Source: Agitococcus lubricus (GTDB taxonomy: Bacteria; Pseudomonadota; Gammaproteobacteria; Pseudomonadales; Moraxellaceae). From it: DNA of 64,000 nucleotides. Position numbers and translations under genes: made by a program. This document shows positions 59,358 to 64,000 of the stretch, piece by piece (positions within the stretch are counted from its first letter, which is position 1; each line of letters opens with the position of its first letter). The notes under the pieces were generated by a model, which was given only the letters and a program-made list of their open reading frames with translations, was not told where the DNA came from and ran no database searches. The stretch covers positions 186,001 through 250,000 of the forward strand of contig NZ_QAON01000001.1 of the NCBI RefSeq assembly GCF_003051055.1, in the 5' to 3' direction.

Positions 59358-59403
59358 CCTCTCCCACAGGGAGAGGCTATTCGTTCTCTCTATAGGAGAG
59401 AAC
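59358..59403. repeat. Two REP-like hairpins between grpE and dnaK
   Basis: CCTCTCCC-ACA-GGGAGAGG (59358-59376) and GTTCTCTC-TATAG-GAGAGAAC (59383-59403). The first belongs to the CCCTCTCC family. Lying 23 bases after the grpE stop, they probably mark the grpE transcript end. Confidence 0.65.
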
Positions 59404-59426
59404 TAGAGCGGGAGGACAAAGGTGTT

Positions 59427-59972
59427 TTATTGCGCAACCACCACCATCGCTGGACGCATTAAACGACCATACAGGGTGTAGCCTTTTTGGAAGACGGTCA
59501 CGACGGTGTTTGCGGGTGTCGCTTCGCTTGCAGGCTGTGTTGCAACCGCTTGATGTAACTCCGCGCTAAACGCTTGACCTGTGGGGTCAACAGCGTCTAC
59601 ACCAAATTTTTTGAGTGCATCTAAAAAGGCTTTTTGGGTTAGTTGCAAACCTTCAACTAAATTTTTATTGGCTTCGTCTTGAGGCGCCGCAGCCACAGCA
59701 CGTTCTAAGTTATCCACGACGTCTAACAGACTATTGGCAAATTTTTCGACGCCAAATTTATGGGCATTACTGACTTCGCGTTCCGCACGTGCCTGAATGT
59801 TACGAATCTCTGCTTGCGCACGTAGTTGGCTATCTTTTAGTTGCGCCTCTAATTCCGCAATACGCGCCGTTAATACTTCCACTTGTGTTTCGGTAACTTC
59901 TAAAAACTCTTGTTCGGTTTGGGCATCTATACTGGCGTTATCTACCGTATCGTTTGTGGGCTTCTCAGACAT
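59427..59972 (-). CDS. grpE: Nucleotide exchange factor GrpE
   Basis: A 181-residue cochaperone that releases ADP from DnaK. The N-terminal acidic tail is followed by a long coiled coil (about 30-90) with QLRAQAEIRNIQARAEREV. The core motif NLLDVVDNLERAVAA and the C-terminal beta-wing FSAELHQAVATQPASEATPANTVVTVFQKGYTLYGRLMRPAMVVVAQ fit the family. It is the first gene of the heat-shock group, divergent from recN, with its own sigma32 promoter upstream. Confidence 0.97.
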   Translation of the reverse strand: MSEKPTNDTVDNASIDAQTEQEFLEVTETQVEVLTARIAELEAQLKDSQLRAQAEIRNIQARAEREVSNAHKFGVEKFANSLLDVVDNLERAVAAAPQDEANKNLVEGLQLTQKAFLDALKKFGVDAVDPTGQAFSAELHQAVATQPASEATPANTVVTVFQKGYTLYGRLMRPAMVVVAQ

Positions 59973-60039
59973 TCTTTGTTCCTCTTGTCAGCTCTTTGTG
60001 ACTGGGGATTGACCCCATTACCTAAAATATGGACGTTTT

Positions 60040-60065
60040 ATGGGGTTATTGCGTCAATATTCAAG
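60040..60065 (-). promoter_or_regulatory. Sigma32 heat-shock promoter of grpE
   Basis: On the minus strand CTTGAA (60065-60060), 14 bases, CCCCAT (60045-60040). This is a near-perfect heat-shock promoter. A start near 60033 leaves a 60-base leader before the grpE ATG. It overlaps the only upstream extension of the recN frame, supporting a later recN start. Confidence 0.85.
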
Positions 60066-60133
60066 GTGTGACCTGTTTGCAGCGTAAAAAAGTCCCGTTA
60101 TCATCGCCACAGCCCACAACAATGACGTTCATC

Positions 60134-61789
60134 ATGCTGACTTATCTTGCTATTAAACAATTTACCTTAGTGGATAACCTAGAATTAGACATTGCACAGG
60201 GATTTACGGTGATTACAGGCGAAACAGGGGCAGGCAAATCGATTTTGTTAGATGCCTTGGGTTTATGTTTGGGGGATAAAGCCGATGGCCAAGCGGTGCG
60301 TTATGGCGCAGATAAAGCCGAATTAACCGCAATTTTTGACCTGAGTCAGTTGGCACAAGCTCAGACTTGGCTACTTGAGCGCGACCTTGCTCACGACCAA
60401 GAATGCAGTTTACGGCGTGTGATTCATAAAGAAGGACGTTCTAAAGCATGGATTAACGGGACAGCCGTTACCTTAGCCGAATTACGGACATTGGGTGAAT
60501 TGCTGATTAATATTCATAGCCAACATGCACATCAATCCTTACTCAAAAAAGAGGCACATCGACAACTACTGGATAATGTCGGTGGCTTACAAGCACTCGC
60601 CCAACAAGTCGCTAACGCTTATCAAACATGGTTGAACGCCAAACAACAATTGCAACACAGCCAAACGCATTATGCGACTCAACAAGCCAAACTCGCCTTA
60701 ATTGGCAGTCATTTAGAGGAATTAGACAAACTCCATCTTAAAGCAGGCGACTATGCACAACTCGAACAAGAGTATGACCGTCTAGCCCATTTTGAAGCCT
60801 TAATGCACGATGGCCAGCATAGTCTGAACTTATTAACCGACGGTGAAAATCCGATTTATCGGCAACTACAACAGGCATTACGGACACTCGAAACACACCA
60901 AAGCCGTGCCACTACCTTAGCCAATGTCTATACTGGCTTACAATCCGCCTTAATTGACATTAAAGAAAGTAGCCGCGAATTAAGTGCCTTTTTAGCAGAA
61001 CAAGAGTTAGACCCTGTGCGCTTAGCCTATCTGGAAGAAAAAATTGGCGAAGCTCAACGCTTAGCTCGCAAACATAAAGTCTTGGCCTCCGACCTGCCAA
61101 CACTACAGCAGCAATTACGTCATGAACAACAGACCTACCAACAAGCTCAAGACTTAAGCGCCTTAGAACAAGCCGTCACGTTGGCTAAAGAGGACTATCT
61201 TGGGATAGCCGAACAATTGCGCCAAGCCCGTCAGTCGGTTGCCCCGCAGATAACCGCTAAAGTGAGTGCGCATTTACGGGACTTAAGTATGCCTAACACA
61301 CAACTGAGTTATGCATTTACGGCACTAGACAAAGCAAGTCGAGACGGCTTAGATGACATTGAGCTGTTATTTAGTGCCAATTTAGGCCAACAACTACAAC
61401 CACTCGCCAAAATTGCCTCTGGGGGGGAGTTATCACGTTTTGCTTTAGCGGTACAAGTGATTCAAGCCCAACACAGTGCGGTACCCGTACTGGTATTTGA
61501 TGAAGTAGACGTAGGGATTAGTGGTGGCACGGCGGAAGTGGTTGGTAATTTGTTGCGTCAGTTGGGTGAGCGTGCGCAAATTTTATGTATTACCCATCAA
61601 CCACAAGTGGCGGCTAAAGGCCATCAACATTGGCAAGTGCAAAAATATACCCAAGATGATAAAACCCTCAGCCGTGTTGTCTGTTTAACACATCGGCAAC
61701 GCGTTGAAGAAATCGCCCGCATGTCAGGTGGATTAACGATTACCCCAGAAACCTTAAAACATGCGGAGAGTATGCTTATATCAACGTAA
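60134..61789 (+). CDS. recN: DNA repair protein RecN
   Basis: A 551-residue SMC-like ATPase that tethers broken DNA ends for recombinational repair. Walker A is TGETGAGKSILLDAL, the coiled coil spans about 150-340, the signature motif is IASGGELSRFALAVQ and Walker B is VPVLVFDEVDVGISGGTAE. I start at the ATG at 60134, giving MLTYLAIKQFTLVDNLELD, which aligns with E. coli MLAQLTISNFAIVRELEID; ATG 60122 and a frame to 60029 are alternatives. No ribosome site decides it. No CTGT-N8-ACAG LexA box is visible upstream, unlike E. coli. Confidence 0.96.
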   Translation: MLTYLAIKQFTLVDNLELDIAQGFTVITGETGAGKSILLDALGLCLGDKADGQAVRYGADKAELTAIFDLSQLAQAQTWLLERDLAHDQECSLRRVIHKEGRSKAWINGTAVTLAELRTLGELLINIHSQHAHQSLLKKEAHRQLLDNVGGLQALAQQVANAYQTWLNAKQQLQHSQTHYATQQAKLALIGSHLEELDKLHLKAGDYAQLEQEYDRLAHFEALMHDGQHSLNLLTDGENPIYRQLQQALRTLETHQSRATTLANVYTGLQSALIDIKESSRELSAFLAEQELDPVRLAYLEEKIGEAQRLARKHKVLASDLPTLQQQLRHEQQTYQQAQDLSALEQAVTLAKEDYLGIAEQLRQARQSVAPQITAKVSAHLRDLSMPNTQLSYAFTALDKASRDGLDDIELLFSANLGQQLQPLAKIASGGELSRFALAVQVIQAQHSAVPVLVFDEVDVGISGGTAEVVGNLLRQLGERAQILCITHQPQVAAKGHQHWQVQKYTQDDKTLSRVVCLTHRQRVEEIARMSGGLTITPETLKHAESMLIST

Positions 61790-61915
61790 TTCAAATGCCT
61801 GCAAAAACACACTCTTTATATCAATATGGAATATAAAACATAAAAACTATTATTTTATCTCTGATAAGTATTATCGTATTTTTGCTATGCCTATATTTTA
61901 TACAGGATAGCAATC

Positions 61916-62839
61916 ATGGCTTTTTCTCGTCTTCTACTCAAAATTCAGGCGGTTGGCTTATTATTAGCCACTAGCCTCTCTGCCTTAGCGAGTGATTTTT
62001 TGGTCACGACGGATTGGGTTGAAAAGAACTTAAATAATCCTAAAGTACGCTTAATTGAAGTTAGTGTTAATACGGGTTTATATGAACGTGGTCATATTCC
62101 CGGTGCCGTCAATTTTCCTTGGCATACGGAGTTTGTAGACACTGTCCGCCGTGATATTGTCTCTTTAGAGCGTTTTCAGCAAGCACTACGCAAAGCTGGC
62201 GTGAACCAAGATACGACCATAGTCTTGTATGGCGATAATAACAACTGGTTTGCTGCATGGGGTGCTTGGATTTTTGATGTTTATCAAGTGAAAAATGTTA
62301 AGTTGTTAGATGGTGGCCGTAAAAAATGGGAAGCTGAAAGCCGTCCTTTATCACCATTAGCCTCCACTTATAGTGCTGGGAATATCAGCCTTAGCAAAGC
62401 GAATTATAGTCTGCGTGCCCGTTTGCCTGATGTGCTTGCTGTCGCTGAAAAAAAGAATAATGCAGTACTCGTCGATATTCGTTCCCCTGATGAATATAAC
62501 GGTAAAGTTTTTGCCCCAGCAGGAGTAGATGAATTATCTGTACGCGCAGGCCATATCCCTAGTGCAGTTAATATACCGTGGAGTAAAGCTGTAGCGGCTG
62601 ATGGTACGTTTAAGCCTGTTGCAGAACTCAAACAATTATATGCAGAGGCAGGAATCGATGGCACTAAGCCCATTATTGTTTATTGCCGTATTGGGGAGCG
62701 CTCTAGCCATACTTGGTTTGCGTTAAAAAAACTACTTGGCTATAACGTAAAAAACTATGATGGCTCTTGGACAGAATACGGAAACGCTGTCGGTGTACCT
62801 ATCACTAATTTAGCTGGCACCGTTTGGGGTGGTAAATAA
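61916..62839 (+). CDS. Periplasmic thiosulfate sulfurtransferase (tandem rhodanese)
   Basis: A 307-residue exported protein with signal peptide ending near ALA-S (residue 25). Two rhodanese domains: the first (about 30-150) has VLYGDNNNWFAAW where the active loop would be, with Asp in place of Cys and so inactive. The second (about 180-300) has IVYCRIGERSSHTW with the catalytic Cys. The CRxGxR-type loop differs from the CRxGxT consensus for thiosulfate in one position. It could transfer sulfur from thiosulfate to an acceptor. The YeeE-like transporter gene lies 384 bases downstream, supporting a sulfur role. Confidence 0.93.
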   Translation: MAFSRLLLKIQAVGLLLATSLSALASDFLVTTDWVEKNLNNPKVRLIEVSVNTGLYERGHIPGAVNFPWHTEFVDTVRRDIVSLERFQQALRKAGVNQDTTIVLYGDNNNWFAAWGAWIFDVYQVKNVKLLDGGRKKWEAESRPLSPLASTYSAGNISLSKANYSLRARLPDVLAVAEKKNNAVLVDIRSPDEYNGKVFAPAGVDELSVRAGHIPSAVNIPWSKAVAADGTFKPVAELKQLYAEAGIDGTKPIIVYCRIGERSSHTWFALKKLLGYNVKNYDGSWTEYGNAVGVPITNLAGTVWGGK

Positions 62840-63223
62840 CCTGAGCTCTGGATAAAAACATGTTAACTTCTTGAGTATTGTGTAGAAATTATCTTAAGAC
62901 CTTATAACAGCCGCCTTCCGTGGGATTGACGTTGGTTTCGGCCAACGTCAGCAAAGCCATTTCGTGGTGCAAAACTCGTTGCCTAACCGCAATCCAGCCT
63001 TCGCCCTGCATGGCTCAAGCATTCAGCAGGCAAGCAACGGTGTTGCTTGAAAGCCCCGCTTCACACTTGGCTCAAACAGTTGCACCACAAGGCTCCAACA
63101 GTGCCTTTGACGTTATAAACAGTACACTTTCAACTAAAAAGCCATAGGCTTATCCCGAACTTAGGTTAAATAATATATCTGTACGAGGCCAACTCCTGAG
63201 TTGACCTCCCTCTAGAGACGACT
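62840..63223. other. Gene-free interval holding a large foldback repeat
   Basis: 384 bases between the rhodanese and the YeeE-like gene. The bulk is the nested repeat listed at 62902-63118. A 75-codon ORF there (62920-63147) lies entirely within the repeat and I do not accept it. The last 100 bases should hold the YeeE promoter; I see no clear element. Confidence 0.5.
62902..63118. repeat. Nested foldback repeat, 217 bases
   Basis: Outermost TTATAAC (62902-62908) pairs with GTTATAA (63112-63118), GTGGTGCAA (62964-62972) with TTGCACCAC (63080-63088), and the centre CAAGCAAC-GGT-GTTGCTTG (63031-63049) is a hairpin. A side hairpin TGACGTTGG-N6-CCAACGTCA lies at 62927-62950. The block is richer in GC than its flanks, which hints at a mobile origin. 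Confidence 0.55.
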
Positions 63224-64000
63224 ATGACTACCCACTTATTATCCTATCCCTTGTCTTGGCAGCGCACGGTCAGCGCGAGTCTTGTTTTAGGCTGCTTGTT
63301 CATTTGGGCTTACAACTTGTCACTTAATACGGAGCTTGACCCTAACTTAAGTTTATCTTTGTTATTTGGTATTGCATTCGGTGTGATTCTACAACGCAGT
63401 CGCTTTTGTTTTTATTGCATTAGTAATGACTTTTTACGTGAACGTAAAATTGAAGGGGTTCTAGGTATTATTGTTGCACTAGCGATTGGGACATTAGGCT
63501 ATCATACGATTTTTGGCGCCTTCTTACCCGAAGCGACAACAGGCCGCTTACCACCTAATGCGCATATTGGTCCTGTGAGTATTGTACTTATATTAGCGGC
63601 AGGCAGTTTTGGTGTGGGGATGGCGTTAGCTGGCTCTTGTATTAGCGCACTATTTTATCGGTTGGGCGAGGGATATTTTGCGGGTCTAATCCCCCTGTTC
63701 GGTACATTATTAGGTTTTATCCTTGGCTTTTATGTATGGAATGATGCCTATCTTTGGACAATTCAATCTGCACCTATCGTTTGGCTGCCCTCACAATGGG
63801 GCTATGCAACAAGTCTTCTTATACAATTAAGTATATTAACTGTACTCGTGATAGCGTTCCAATACTGGGGTAAAAAACCACTCAACTCACCTACTCTTTC
63901 ATTAAAACAGAGTATTTTTATTCAACGCTGGCCAACTTATGTTGGTGGAATTCTAATGGGTATGTTGAGCACTTTAGCTTTTTTACGTCTTAGTCCGTTG
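63224..64000 (+). CDS. YeeE/YedE family transporter (thiosulfate-uptake type), truncated by window end
   Basis: 259 codons are present and the frame is open at the right edge. The protein is polytopic, starting MTTHLLSYPLSWQRTVSAS. Family blocks are LLFGIAFGVILQRSRFCFYC and SFGVGMALAGSCISALFYRLGEG. YeeE (TsuA) proteins carry thiosulfate across the inner membrane by transient contact with conserved cysteines; FCFYC and AGSC provide candidates. The ribosome site AGAGACG is modest. With the rhodanese upstream it suggests a thiosulfate use or sulfur-relay module. Confidence 0.88.
   Translation, partial: MTTHLLSYPLSWQRTVSASLVLGCLFIWAYNLSLNTELDPNLSLSLLFGIAFGVILQRSRFCFYCISNDFLRERKIEGVLGIIVALAIGTLGYHTIFGAFLPEATTGRLPPNAHIGPVSIVLILAAGSFGVGMALAGSCISALFYRLGEGYFAGLIPLFGTLLGFILGFYVWNDAYLWTIQSAPIVWLPSQWGYATSLLIQLSILTVLVIAFQYWGKKPLNSPTLSLKQSIFIQRWPTYVGGILMGMLSTLAFLRLSPL

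Noticed and set aside
60060-60133. LexA box upstream of recN
   Set aside because: CTGT occurs near 60073, but no ACAG lies eight bases later, so there is no E. coli-type site.
62920-63147. 75-codon ORF between the rhodanese and YeeE-like genes
   Set aside because: It falls entirely in a foldback repeat, so its openness is explained by the GC-richer repeat.

Overview
The window reads as chromosome of a gammaproteobacterium in the Pseudomonadales, most like the Moraxellaceae. The grounds are moderate to low GC, the grpE/dnaK/dnaJ/dapB order, a pyrB plus inactive pyrC' pair, a wax-ester synthase/DGAT, a secreted family-I lipase, and a sigma54-driven CA-rich RNA like the Pseudomonas CrcZ family. 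I infer the family; no rRNA or marker gene names the genus. I saw no tRNA, rRNA, CRISPR array, phage or transposase gene. Mobile signals are limited to short palindromic and foldback repeats.

Layout. 1-5.5 kb: start of a DISM-type sensor gene, a CDF metal transporter, an unassigned alpha/beta hydrolase and a hybrid histidine kinase. 5.6-8.4 kb: glnK-amtB nitrogen pair and an RRM RNA-binding protein. 8.4-21.8 kb: pyrimidine block (pyrB-pyrC', carA-pdxJ-carB-greA), interrupted by a wax synthase, an RlpA-like lipoprotein and a flippase/pyruvyl-transferase pair. 22-27 kb: lipase, MalT-like LuxR regulator, then a gene-free interval with repeated TGTTAC/GTAACA sites, a sigma54 promoter and an A-rich transcript region with many AAnAAnAA motifs. 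This interval is the most interesting item in the window.

27-45 kb: gloA, two large hybrid kinases (one overlapping a diguanylate cyclase gene), a class B flavin monooxygenase and PF10118 hydrolase divergent from an AraC regulator, a START-domain protein, a GH35-like protein without a visible nucleophile motif, and a DODA-type dioxygenase. 45-52 kb: a seven-gene catabolic operon (acyl-CoA dehydrogenase, APH-like kinase, histidine phosphatase, two SDRs, alpha/beta hydrolase, quinone oxidoreductase) divergent from a LysR gene. 53-60 kb: AraC regulator, flavodoxin-fold oxidoreductase, dapB, and the dnaJ-dnaK-grpE heat-shock group with two clear sigma32 promoters. 60-64 kb: recN, a periplasmic rhodanese and a truncated YeeE/YedE thiosulfate-type transporter.

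How it fits together. Lipid turnover recurs: a lipase releases fatty acids, the acyl-CoA operon may process hydroxylated or branched acyl chains, and the wax synthase stores acyl groups. If the CA-rich RNA titrates Hfq/Crc as CrcZ does, it could link carbon status to such genes; the lipase and APH-kinase mRNAs have AAnAAnAA-like sites by their starts. Starts were adjusted for many genes on ribosome-binding sites and family N-termini, and the reasons are given in each entry.
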